DNA from: an uncultured Dorea sp.
GTDB taxonomy: Bacteria; Bacillota; Clostridia; Lachnospirales; Lachnospiraceae
Assembly (NCBI GenBank): GCA_910589275.1
Contig: CAJUTH010000036.1
Span: forward strand, 1-36,497
DNA: 36,497 nt
Reading direction: 5' to 3'
Numbering within the stretch: the first letter of the stretch is position 1; each line of letters begins with the position of its first letter. The notes under the pieces are model-generated. The model saw only the letters and a program-made list of their open reading frames with translations, had not been told where the DNA came from and did no database searches. The position numbers and the translations under genes are program-made. This document shows, in pieces, positions 15,670-22,070 of this stretch.

Positions 15670-16416
15670 CTAGCCCTCCCGAATCTGAAAAGTTCCGCCC
15701 TCTTTGCTGATCTGACGGATTCCTCCTTCCGCAATCAAGTAAGCCTCTCCGTGAATGACCGGCTCTCCCTCTCTCTGTAGTATGTAGCTTCCATCCGGTA
15801 TGGCATAAAACCGATGCCCCATGCTGTCAGGATAGGTAATGTCCTCCATCAGCCTTCTTCCGTCCAGCATATCATTTTTCACTGCTTGATAATGAGGAAG
15901 CACATTGCATCGGGTAAGAGAAAGTCCCTTTAAATATCTCGGATAAGCCCTGCTGATACTCTCCCCCGGAAGCTCCGGCTGGGCATAGACCATCTCCGCG
16001 CAATTCATGCTCCCGGCGCTCACACCCATCACAATACCGTCAAATTCTCTGATCTTCTCCGGCAGTCCTATTTTCCAAAAAAATGTATTCTGCGTCGGCA
16101 CATGTCCTCCGCCAAGGATAATCATATCATACTCATAAAGCCGCTTCACCATCTCTTCTCCGTTCCTTCCATCGCAAAGGTCCAAACCGCTGATGGAAAG
16201 ACCCGTCTCTCTTAACACCTTTTCAAAATAAAACCGCATCTCGTTATTCCCAAGATGGGAATTCGGATCAGCCGCAATAATCAGGCATCTAGAATCATCC
16301 CTCCAGTCCTCTTTCAGATATTCCGTCATATTATTAGCCGGATTAAAGCCTTTAAAATCCTCTGGTTCAATACTCCGGTATGACCCTGTTGGACTGCTTG
16401 TCAAATATAATTTCAT
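15670..16416 (-). CDS. Peptidase E-like serine hydrolase (family S51)
   Basis: This 248-residue hydrolase belongs to the dipeptidase E/cyanophycinase-like class I glutamine amidotransferase fold. The nucleophile elbow is GVSAGSMN with S133. A preceding glycine-rich loop LGGGHVPTQNTFFW (101-114) matches the family's GGGN-type loop. A histidine follows in NVLPHYQ near residue 178. There is no signal peptide, so it is cytoplasmic. The family cleaves Asp-X dipeptides or related isopeptides. GAGGA precedes the ATG at 16416. It is the first gene of a pair with the thioesterase; no functional link is obvious. Confidence 0.85.
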   Translation of the reverse strand: MKLYLTSSPTGSYRSIEPEDFKGFNPANNMTEYLKEDWRDDSRCLIIAADPNSHLGNNEMRFYFEKVLRETGLSISGLDLCDGRNGEEMVKRLYEYDMIILGGGHVPTQNTFFWKIGLPEKIREFDGIVMGVSAGSMNCAEMVYAQPELPGESISRAYPRYLKGLSLTRCNVLPHYQAVKNDMLDGRRLMEDITYPDSMGHRFYAIPDGSYILQREGEPVIHGEAYLIAEGGIRQISKEGGTFQIREG

Positions 16417-16502
16417 ATGCTGTTTCCTCCTGTTACTGTACTCTCCTCCAAAGAAAGCTTCTTTCTTTCCCTGCCCCGCTCAAAGTGATTTCTCTTGGAC
16501 GG

Positions 16503-17852
16503 TTACAGCCCTTTTCTTTTCAGGGCATTCACCAGTTCCACATAAAACTCCCGCACATCGAACTCCTTAATATTTTCTCTGTTCAAGTCGATCACGTCCC
16601 CATGGGAAATCCCCCTCGTTCCGCTGGTTGTAAGAAAAGTATAGTCTTCTCCCCAGGGAAACGACGTCTCTGACACCAGACCGTCATTAGGTCCGTCAAA
16701 ATACTGAACCAGATGATGAGAAAAATTCAGCGGAAACCGCCCGCCAGAAGCAATGTTTAACTTGGAGCCCACGCTCTGATAATAGACCCCCGGCACATCC
16801 TTCACCTCTTCGTTAAAACGCGCGCATGCCGAAGCCGTCAGATCTGTGACCGCCGCCATAAAATCTGGGTTCTCATCCCCCGCCTTTTTAAGCGCGGCAT
16901 TATAGGTCCCTGATACCTTATCTTTTACCGTCTGCGGAATTTTATCCAGAAGATAATCCGCAAAGACGCAGCCTCTGTGGGGCGTATTGATTGTAGTAAG
17001 TGACGCCGTGTAAGGAGCCATCCCCAGCATGCTGACCGCGTATCTAGTATCCAGCCCTCCTTTAGAATGGGCGATAATGTTTACCTTCTCACAGCCTGTT
17101 TCCCGGAGTATTTCCCGAATCCTCCTTGAAAGCTCAGCCCCGCTGTCCGCCACAGACGCAGCCGACTGGTGATTCCCATAGAAGATCTTCGCTCCGTGAG
17201 CCTCAAGGTGTTTCGGGATCCTGCCCCAGTAATTCAAATACTTATAGTCCCGGAAAAACACGCCGTGCACCATCAGAATCGGGTATTTTGTCTGGCACAG
17301 CTTCTCCGGCGCCCTCTCTAGCGTGCTCCAGATCTTCTCGCTCTCAAACCTGCACTCTTCCGATGCAAGGCGGATAATCCGTACCAGCGCAATCAGGTTT
17401 GCAATCGGGATCCATCCGCAGATAATTCCAATCGTCCGCCATTTCACCCCGATCTGGGCGGAGGTCAAATAAACCCGCAGGATACCGTTCCAGAATACCA
17501 CAGCTTCCACCAAAATCACGCACAGCAGATCTGCAAACCACATGCCCCTCTGATCATAAAACATAGAAGGCAGCATTGCCGCCAGCCAGATCACCGATAC
17601 GGACACTGAAATCAGAAAATACAGCAAAAGCTCGCATCCGGCCGCACAGATCCTAAGGCGGAACTTCGGAAGCTTCCGGCTTCCCGCCGCCGGTATCACA
17701 TTCATCACCAAAAACCCGGCCAGACACAACACAATCCACACTGTTCCAGCGCCATGCACCTGTAAAAACGGTATATTCGCCGTCAAAACAGTCAAAATCC
17801 CACAGACAATTCTTCTTGCGTACTTCACAATCATCCCCCTCTTTCCAGACAT
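16503..17852 (-). CDS. Membrane-anchored alpha/beta hydrolase, triacylglycerol lipase-like
   Basis: This protein is about 449 residues from the ATG at 17852. An earlier ATG at 17906 lies inside a hairpin and has no ribosome binding site, and a later one at 17834 is also possible. The N-terminal 160 residues carry four or five hydrophobic segments. The C-terminal 270 residues form an alpha/beta hydrolase: YPILMVHG (oxyanion region), the nucleophile elbow AHSKGG, an acid in PNDGLVS, and a histidine in SHGDVIDL. The order and spacing resemble Pseudomonas-type lipases, which also begin PIxLVHG. Fusion to a polytopic membrane domain is unusual and suggests a hydrolase acting at the membrane, perhaps on lipids. 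The nearest downstream gene is 86 bases away with no clear terminator between. Confidence 0.82.
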   Translation of the reverse strand: MSGKRGMIVKYARRIVCGILTVLTANIPFLQVHGAGTVWIVLCLAGFLVMNVIPAAGSRKLPKFRLRICAAGCELLLYFLISVSVSVIWLAAMLPSMFYDQRGMWFADLLCVILVEAVVFWNGILRVYLTSAQIGVKWRTIGIICGWIPIANLIALVRIIRLASEECRFESEKIWSTLERAPEKLCQTKYPILMVHGVFFRDYKYLNYWGRIPKHLEAHGAKIFYGNHQSAASVADSGAELSRRIREILRETGCEKVNIIAHSKGGLDTRYAVSMLGMAPYTASLTTINTPHRGCVFADYLLDKIPQTVKDKVSGTYNAALKKAGDENPDFMAAVTDLTASACARFNEEVKDVPGVYYQSVGSKLNIASGGRFPLNFSHHLVQYFDGPNDGLVSETSFPWGEDYTFLTTSGTRGISHGDVIDLNRENIKEFDVREFYVELVNALKRKGL

Positions 17853-17915
17853 AACTTCCGCATCCTCCCGAAGAATTTTTATGATATGGGGAACCAAAAT
17901 CCCCATATCACAAAA

Positions 17916-17940
17916 AAGGACTTACCAGAGGGAAGTCCTT
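17916..17940 (-). terminator. Terminator overlapping the 3' end of the 58-codon gene
   Basis: AAGGACTT (17916-17923) pairs with AAGTCCTT (17933-17940), followed on the minus strand by TTTTTT. The stop codon of the small gene is in the hairpin. A second perfect 9-bp stem (GATATGGGG at 17883-17891 with 17901-17909) follows at once and overlaps the first possible ATG of the lipase-like gene, giving tandem hairpins between the two genes. Confidence 0.8.
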
Positions 17941-18098
17941 ATATTCATATTATTTTTTATCATCATTACATAGCGCTTCGTATTTTTTGTAAGCTCTTGA
18001 AAATCCTCCAGTGTCCTGCACTCCTTTAAATCATTCAAAATCCTTACTCTTTCCAGCTTCCTTGCCAAATTCTCGATCACTTCCGTATTCGTCGGCAT
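17922..18098 (-). CDS. Small protein of 58 residues, unknown
   Basis: This gene is short but well supported. It has GGGAGGTGG 6-8 bases before the ATG, an extended -10 promoter about 50 bases upstream (TGCTATAAT), an uninterrupted frame, and an intrinsic terminator whose hairpin contains the TAA. The product starts MPTNTEVIENLARKLERVR. It is predicted helical, with a heptad-like leucine/isoleucine pattern over residues 8-40 (LARKLERVRILNDL, LEDFQEL), followed by a basic, Met- and Asn-rich tail. It has no membrane segment or signal peptide. One cysteine (C27) is present. I do not recognise the family; a small coiled-coil or helical adaptor is the most that can be said. Confidence 0.75.
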   Translation of the reverse strand: MPTNTEVIENLARKLERVRILNDLKECRTLEDFQELTKNTKRYVMMIKNNMNIRTSLW

Positions 18099-18149
18099 AT
18101 CGCTCCACCTCCCTATTGTGAAGTGTAAAAGCTGATCGTTTCTATGCCT

Positions 18150-18158
18150 ATTATAGCA
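18150..18158 (-). promoter_or_regulatory. Extended -10 promoter of the 58-codon gene
   Basis: On the minus strand TGCTATAAT (TATAAT at 18150-18155, TG at 18157-18158) is a perfect extended -10, 51 bases before the ATG. A -35 is not obvious, which is acceptable for extended -10 promoters. Bases 18159-18258 show no frame or clear signal. Confidence 0.65.
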
Positions 18159-18258
18159 TTGGAACCTGTAAAAATCTACACGTATTTCATCAATTTACAG
18201 AGTGTCCGGCTTTGAACAAAAAACAAGAACATACCGGAATTAACCATCAAAGTTCGTT

Positions 18259-18286
18259 GACAGTCAAATAAAGACAGTCAAATAAA
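18259..18286. repeat. Two tandem 14-bp repeats upstream of the 47-codon gene
   Basis: GACAGTCAAATAAA occurs twice head to tail (18259-18272, 18273-18286). The next four bases again begin GAC. The second copy runs into the left arm of the inverted repeat and abuts the -35 box of the promoter at 18290, so it may be an operator or the scar of an insertion. Confidence 0.95.
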
Positions 18287-18289
18287 GAC

Positions 18290-18318
18290 TTTACACTAAA
18301 ATCATCAATTGATATAAT
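18290..18318 (+). promoter_or_regulatory. Strong sigma-A promoter of the 47-codon gene
   Basis: TTTACA (18290-18295), a 17-base spacer and TATAAT (18313-18318) make a near-consensus promoter. It fires toward the plus-strand small gene, whose ATG is 45 bases beyond the -10. The -35 box lies in the left inverted-repeat arm, so a protein binding the repeat would repress it. Confidence 0.8.
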
Positions 18319-18362
18319 GAAAGTACCAAGTAAACGGTCACTTATAAAAGGTGGTGAAATGT

Positions 18363-18506
18363 ATGGGAATGACCAACAAACAATTTCAGGGCTTTGTCCG
18401 GTTAACGCTAGCTCAAATTGAACGAGCTTTAAAAGAAACGCCAGACAATAAGGAGTTACAAGAATTAAAAGATATTTTCCAGAATATGCTGGAAGATGGT
18501 AATTAA
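18363..18506 (+). CDS. Small protein of 47 residues, unknown
   Basis: This plus-strand gene is preceded by AAGGTGG about 9 bases from the ATG at 18363 and by a near-consensus promoter, and is followed by a hairpin with the characteristics of a terminator. The product begins MGMTNKQFQGFVRLTLAQIE and continues with a charged helical stretch ending MLEDGN. It is predicted to form two short helices and has no signal peptide or membrane segment. An overlapping ATG at 18359 is in another frame. It is the only plus-strand gene in the first 20 kb. The A+T-rich composition and flanking inverted repeats suggest acquisition. The family is not recognised; short helical proteins of this kind occur in mobile elements, but that is only a resemblance. 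Confidence 0.68.
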   Translation: MGMTNKQFQGFVRLTLAQIERALKETPDNKELQELKDIFQNMLEDGN

Positions 18507-18526
18507 CAAAATATAGCAAAATAAAA

Positions 18527-18571
18527 AAAGGTGTAAAGTCTTTATTTAGTTGTTAAGAGCTTTACACCTTT
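18527..18571. terminator. Bidirectional terminator between the 47-codon gene and sodC
   Basis: AAAGGTGTAAAG (18527-18538) pairs with 18560-18571, a perfect 12-bp stem with a 21-base loop. On the minus strand it is followed by TTTTTTTATTTTG, a strong U-run for sodC. On the plus strand the end of the stem is TTTAAC, a weaker run for the small gene. The right arm of the 17-bp inverted repeat is contained in this hairpin. Confidence 0.8.
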
Positions 18572-18587
18572 AACAGAATCAGACAAT

Positions 18588-19055
18588 CTATGAATGGTAA
18601 CTTTTTATCTCCCCGCAGGCAATCCTTTCTCCCGAATCTCCCGCAGGCTGCGACCTAAAATCATCCGGCATTTCATGGATCACAACCGTTCTCCCGATTA
18701 CATCCTCCGGGAAAAACCGTCCGGTAAAGAACATCATCCACGCCTCTCCATCACAGACTAGAAGCGGCGGCAGATCTCCGGCATGCTCCGGGTGCGGCTT
18801 GTCCTCAGGGTTATAATGCTGCCCCGCCTCTGCAAATGAACCACCCCCGGTCTCGCCGCAGGACGCCCCCTCATGAATATGGAAGCCAAAAAAACCTTCT
18901 CCCATTTTGCCCGCCTGATTCCTGATTCCAGTAATTTCCGCTGCAACAATGCTTCCTCCATAGGTGTCATAGAACTTTACGGTTCCCTGTATATCCGGGT
19001 AATTCTCATTTCCGGCAATCACTGCACAGGCGTCCGGTTCTTGTGGAAGCTTCAT
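18588..19055 (-). CDS. sodC: Cu/Zn superoxide dismutase family protein, no signal peptide
   Basis: This enzyme would dismutate superoxide to oxygen and hydrogen peroxide. The 155-residue protein has every residue expected of an active Cu/Zn enzyme: copper ligands H59, H61, H80 and H127; zinc ligands H80, H88, H91 and D94 (the GQHYNP and HAGDLPP blocks); the disulfide pair C66 and C147; and the guiding Arg R144 (GERIACG). The start at 19055 has GGGGGAG 5 bases away. The N-terminus (MKLPQEPDACAV) has no signal peptide or lipobox, so it would be cytoplasmic, unusual because bacterial SodC proteins are normally exported. It is 36 bases downstream of the M19 dipeptidase gene and ends in a strong terminator. 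Confidence 0.9.
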   Translation of the reverse strand: MKLPQEPDACAVIAGNENYPDIQGTVKFYDTYGGSIVAAEITGIRNQAGKMGEGFFGFHIHEGASCGETGGGSFAEAGQHYNPEDKPHPEHAGDLPPLLVCDGEAWMMFFTGRFFPEDVIGRTVVIHEMPDDFRSQPAGDSGERIACGEIKSYHS

Positions 19056-19091
19056 ACGCGCTCCCCCTTTTTTATGATTATTCTTCACATT

Positions 19092-20069
19092 CTATGACCG
19101 GGCCGCCCTCTTTAGAACCCGCTCCGCATTCTTTCGAAAGATCCCATCTAACTGGCTCTCCCGGATTCCGGCAAGCTTCAGTCCGTCCCACAGCCGTTCC
19201 ATATCCCCTGCCTTTGGAATATCTTCATGCTCCATTCCGTCAAATCCGTCAAAATCGGTTCCTATTGCGGGAAATTCACTTCCCCCCGCGTCAAGCATAT
19301 GCCTGATATGGACCGTCATCGCATCAATCCCCGATACCTTTGTGCCGGAAAGGAACGGTCCGTAAAAGTTAAGCCCCGCTACACCTCCCGCCTCCGACAG
19401 CCTCCGGATCATTGCGTCCGTCAGATTTCTCGGATTGCTGCAAACCGTCCTGCAATTGGAATGGGAAGCCACAACCGGCCCATTTACACAATCCATAATA
19501 TCCCAGAAAGCGCCGTCCGAGGCGTGGGAAACATCCACGATCATTCCCAGCTCCCCGGCGTATGCAAGCGCCTCCTTTCCAAAAGGCTTCAACCCCAGAC
19601 TCATTATTCGCTCGTTATGGCTGTTGGGATATCCGAAACAATTTTCGTAATTCCAAATAGGTGTGAGCAGGCGTACTCCTTCCTGATACAGTTTCGTCAG
19701 GCGCTCCATTTTCCCGTTCACAATTCCGCCTTCCTCCACCGTAAGAACCGCCGACACTTTTCCGTCTTCCTCATTTTTACGGATGTCTTCATAGGAGCAT
19801 GCAAGGGCAAGCTCCTCCGGATACCGCCCACACTCACGGCACAGGCGCTTTATCATCCGAAGGACATCCTCATAGCATTCCTCATATCCGCCCGGGGCAG
19901 ATGGCAGAAAAGTAAAACAGGCAAAAAACTGGACTAAGGTTCCCGCCTTCTGCATCTGGGGAATACTGATGCAAAAATTATTCTCTTTCAAATCCGTATC
20001 CTTTTCCTGCCCTTTCTCGCACTGCAGAAGCTTCCACAGCGTATCACAATGCAGATCAATCAGCTTCAC
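19092..20069 (-). CDS. Membrane dipeptidase / renal dipeptidase-like (M19)
   Basis: This 325-residue zinc dipeptidase of the amidohydrolase fold hydrolyses a range of dipeptides, including those with D-residues at the C-terminus. Metal-site motifs are LHCDT (H7, D9), VDVSHAS (near 188) and ASHSNCR (near 210), with IGTDFDG near residue 285, all as in family M19. The start codon is GTG (20067-20069), with GGAG about 6 bases upstream. It follows the AlkD-like gene by 16 bases and precedes sodC by 36, making a three-gene transcript. There is no signal peptide, so it is cytoplasmic. Confidence 0.9.
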   Translation of the reverse strand: MKLIDLHCDTLWKLLQCEKGQEKDTDLKENNFCISIPQMQKAGTLVQFFACFTFLPSAPGGYEECYEDVLRMIKRLCRECGRYPEELALACSYEDIRKNEEDGKVSAVLTVEEGGIVNGKMERLTKLYQEGVRLLTPIWNYENCFGYPNSHNERIMSLGLKPFGKEALAYAGELGMIVDVSHASDGAFWDIMDCVNGPVVASHSNCRTVCSNPRNLTDAMIRRLSEAGGVAGLNFYGPFLSGTKVSGIDAMTVHIRHMLDAGGSEFPAIGTDFDGFDGMEHEDIPKAGDMERLWDGLKLAGIRESQLDGIFRKNAERVLKRAARS

Positions 20070-20085
20070 CCCTGCTCCATCCTCT

Positions 20086-20787
20086 CTATATCTTTTTCTT
20101 CAGCGTCCGCAGATACCTCTTCTGTTCCGCTGTAATCCGATTACTCTCAACCGCTTTCTGGATCGCCTTATTGTGGGTCCATTTTTCCAGCCGCCCTTCC
20201 GTAAGAAAGGGAAGGGTCTTCTCATACTGCTTCGCCAGCGCAGTCGCAAAATACCATGCAGCCATCATTTTTACATAATACTCTTCCGACTCGACCGCCG
20301 CCACCTTTTCCAGATATTCCGTTCCAAACTTCTCGTCCAGATAGTACCGCATCAGCATCCCGATCCCATACCGGACTGTATAGGTATGTTCCGACGCCAT
20401 CCACTCCTCAATCTTATGCTCCAGCTCATCAAGATGCTTCTTAAAAATCTTCGGCGCCATCATATCACAGGTCGCCCAGTTATCTACATAGGGCAGAAAT
20501 GCATCCAGCGCGCGGATACACTCTTTATAATCCCGGATCCCTTCAATCAGGAAGCCGTGCAGGTTATTTTCTTCATAATAATCATGCGGAAGCGCCTTCA
20601 TAAATTCCCCGGCATCCTCCGATTTTCCATATTCTCTGGCAAATTTCCTGAGCGCCGGCGTACGCACGCCGATAATCCTGTCCTTATCCACCGTCGGCAT
20701 CAGCTTCGCATGAAACTCCCTGTATTCCGGATCCTGAAGCTCAAACAGCCTGCCCTGCACCGACTTGATTACTTTATTCCTATTCAT
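20086..20787 (-). CDS. DNA alkylation repair (AlkD-like) HEAT-repeat protein
   Basis: The 233-residue product is all-helical and belongs to the AlkD family of HEAT-like DNA glycosylases that excise bulky or cationic alkylated bases. Visible family signatures are GVRTPALRKFAREY near residue 40 (GVxxPxLRxxAKxx), the VDNWATCD block near 105 that carries the catalytic Asp/Trp region, and YYVKMMAAWYFA near 175. The ATG at 20787 is preferred: AGGAGG is 7 bases away, whereas the ATG at 20793 is one base from it. It is the first gene of the alkD-pepM19-sodC unit. Glycosylase activity is inferred; some relatives have lost it. Confidence 0.88.
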   Translation of the reverse strand: MNRNKVIKSVQGRLFELQDPEYREFHAKLMPTVDKDRIIGVRTPALRKFAREYGKSEDAGEFMKALPHDYYEENNLHGFLIEGIRDYKECIRALDAFLPYVDNWATCDMMAPKIFKKHLDELEHKIEEWMASEHTYTVRYGIGMLMRYYLDEKFGTEYLEKVAAVESEEYYVKMMAAWYFATALAKQYEKTLPFLTEGRLEKWTHNKAIQKAVESNRITAEQKRYLRTLKKKI

Positions 20788-20915
20788 AGGCATTCCTCCT
20801 TATTCCCCTTCACTGGTATAACGTCTTCCGAATTAATCGGACTACATGCGGTAAGATAAGTTTGCATACTTCCGCGCATATTGGCTTTAATCCATCACAT
20901 ATGTAATACATACGC

Positions 20916-20961
20916 TTGCTTTCAGTATACAATAGTGCTATAATATTTGCAATACGTATAC
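20916..20961 (+). promoter_or_regulatory. Promoter and candidate autoregulatory operator of the antitoxin gene
   Basis: TTGCTT (20916-20921), a 17-base spacer and TATAAT (20939-20944) form a good promoter. GTATAC occurs inside the spacer (20925-20930) and again past the -10 (20956-20961), the second within ATACGTATAC. Paired copies of a short palindrome at this position fit autorepression by a RelB/DinJ-type protein. Bases 20788-20915 contain nothing else that I can support. Confidence 0.65.
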
Positions 20962-20977
20962 GAAAGGAGGGATATCT

Positions 20978-21247
20978 ATGGCACTGGCAACCTTAACCGC
21001 AAGGGTAGACGAAAAAGACAAGGCCAGCTTTGATACCTTCTGTTCCAATGTAGGCCTCAATACATCTACCGCAATCAATCTTTTTGTGAAAGCAGTTTTA
21101 CGCGAAAACCGCATCCCATTTGAGATTACTCAGACTACCGATCCATTTTTCTCCGATGCAAACATGGCCTATGTAAAGAAGTCCGTCCATGAACTGAGAG
21201 CCGGGAAAGGCACCTCCCATAATCTGATTGAGGCAGACGATGAGTGA
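20978..21247 (+). CDS. RelB/DinJ-family antitoxin without a partner toxin
   Basis: This 89-residue ribbon-helix-helix protein of the RelB/DinJ family. The N-terminus (LATLTARVDEKDKASFDTFC) and the following helix (GLNTSTAINLFVKAVLRENRIPFE) are typical and would form the DNA-binding dimer; the acidic C-terminus normally wraps the toxin. The ribosome binding site AAAGGAGGG is about 7 bases before the ATG. A YafQ/RelE-type toxin should follow, but the next gene is truA. Overlapping the antitoxin stop is an ATGAG start that opens only a 16-codon frame. The gene is therefore an orphan antitoxin, either the rest of a decayed pair or a stand-alone regulator. Confidence 0.9.
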   Translation: MALATLTARVDEKDKASFDTFCSNVGLNTSTAINLFVKAVLRENRIPFEITQTTDPFFSDANMAYVKKSVHELRAGKGTSHNLIEADDE

Positions 21248-21332
21248 AACCAGTCCCCATCTGCTATACTGTATATCATATCACAGGTAACCACCGAATA
21301 CGATAATGAAAATCTTTCAGGAGTGTATGAAT

Positions 21333-22070
21333 ATGAGAAATATCCGATTAACGATAGAATATGACGGAAGCCGCTATCAGGGCTGGTCCCGTCTCGGCAA
21401 AGACGAATCCACCAATACGATTTCCAACAAGATCACCGACGTGATCCGCAAGATGACCGAGGAAGAACCGGAATTATTCTGCGGCATGCGCACCGAAGCG
21501 GGCGTTCACGCCTACGGTCAGGTTGCAAATTTCAAGACAGACTGCGATATGGATGTTGTGGAGATTCAGCGTTACTTAAACCGCTATCTCCCCATGGACA
21601 TTGCCATCACAGAGACAAGGCTGGTTCCGGAGCGTTTCCACGCTCAGTTAAACGCAAAGGCGAAGATCTACGTCTACCGCGTCACCATCAATTCCGTTCC
21701 CAGCGTATTTGACCGCAAATATGCCTACCACAGTTTCCACCGCCCGGATAAATCCTTGATGGAGCGGGCCTCCCGGTATCTTACAGGCCAGCATGATTTC
21801 AAGAATTTTTCTTCTTCCAAGCAGAGCAAATCAACAGTGAAGGAACTCTTTAAGGTAGAGATCTATGAGGATATGGAAGAAATGCAGATTACCCTCGTAG
21901 CCGATGATTTCCTGCATAACATGCAGCGGCTCATCGTGGGGACGCTATTAGATATCGGAATCGGCAACCGTCCGGTGGGTGTTATCAACGCTATATTTTC
22001 AGGGGACGCTGCTCCCAGCGCCCCCTGCGATCCGAAGGGAATGTATCTGCAGGAAATTATTTACGAATAA
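21333..22070 (+). CDS. truA: tRNA pseudouridine synthase A with catalytic Asp replaced by Glu
   Basis: The family makes pseudouridine at positions 38-40 of tRNA. This 245-residue protein matches TruA along its length: IRLTIEYDGSRYQGW at the N-terminus, the KIYVYRV strand, the HDFKNFSS motif, and FLHNMQRLIVGTLLDIGIG near the C-terminus. The active-site block, however, reads MRTEAGVHAYGQ. The codon at the position of the invariant aspartate is GAA, Glu, where the family has RTDxGVHA. The start at 21333 is preferred because AGGAG is 9 bases upstream; the first ATG at 21306 has no site. The 3' end overlaps the convergent gene at 22057 by 14 bases. It may be an inactive or altered paralogue, with a normal truA elsewhere in the genome. 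Confidence 0.9.
   Translation: MRNIRLTIEYDGSRYQGWSRLGKDESTNTISNKITDVIRKMTEEEPELFCGMRTEAGVHAYGQVANFKTDCDMDVVEIQRYLNRYLPMDIAITETRLVPERFHAQLNAKAKIYVYRVTINSVPSVFDRKYAYHSFHRPDKSLMERASRYLTGQHDFKNFSSSKQSKSTVKELFKVEIYEDMEEMQITLVADDFLHNMQRLIVGTLLDIGIGNRPVGVINAIFSGDAAPSAPCDPKGMYLQEIIYE

Larger units (their letters stand above)
18280..18547. repeat. 17-bp inverted repeats flanking the 47-codon gene
   Basis: AAATAAAGACTTTACAC at 18280-18296 is repeated perfectly in inverse at 18531-18547. The arms bracket a promoter, a small gene and nothing else, giving a 268-bp unit. A third, partial copy (CTTTACAC) at 18560-18567 pairs with the right arm to form a terminator. The layout resembles a small non-autonomous mobile cassette, but no target-site duplication was found by eye. 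Confidence 0.9.

Noticed and set aside
16450..16468. Terminator of the lipase-like gene (AAAGAAAG / CTTTCTTT)
   Set aside because: The stem is A+T-only except for two pairs and the loop is three bases, with a ribosome binding site instead of a T-run after it.
18247..18519. A 90-codon minus-strand open frame opposite the 47-codon gene
   Set aside because: It has no ribosome binding site, lies across the inverted repeats and promoter of the opposite strand, and its composition looks like the antisense of the small gene.
21239..21290. A short toxin gene after the antitoxin
   Set aside because: The overlapping frame has only 16 codons and no RelE/YafQ-like motif, so it is at best a remnant and is not listed as a gene.
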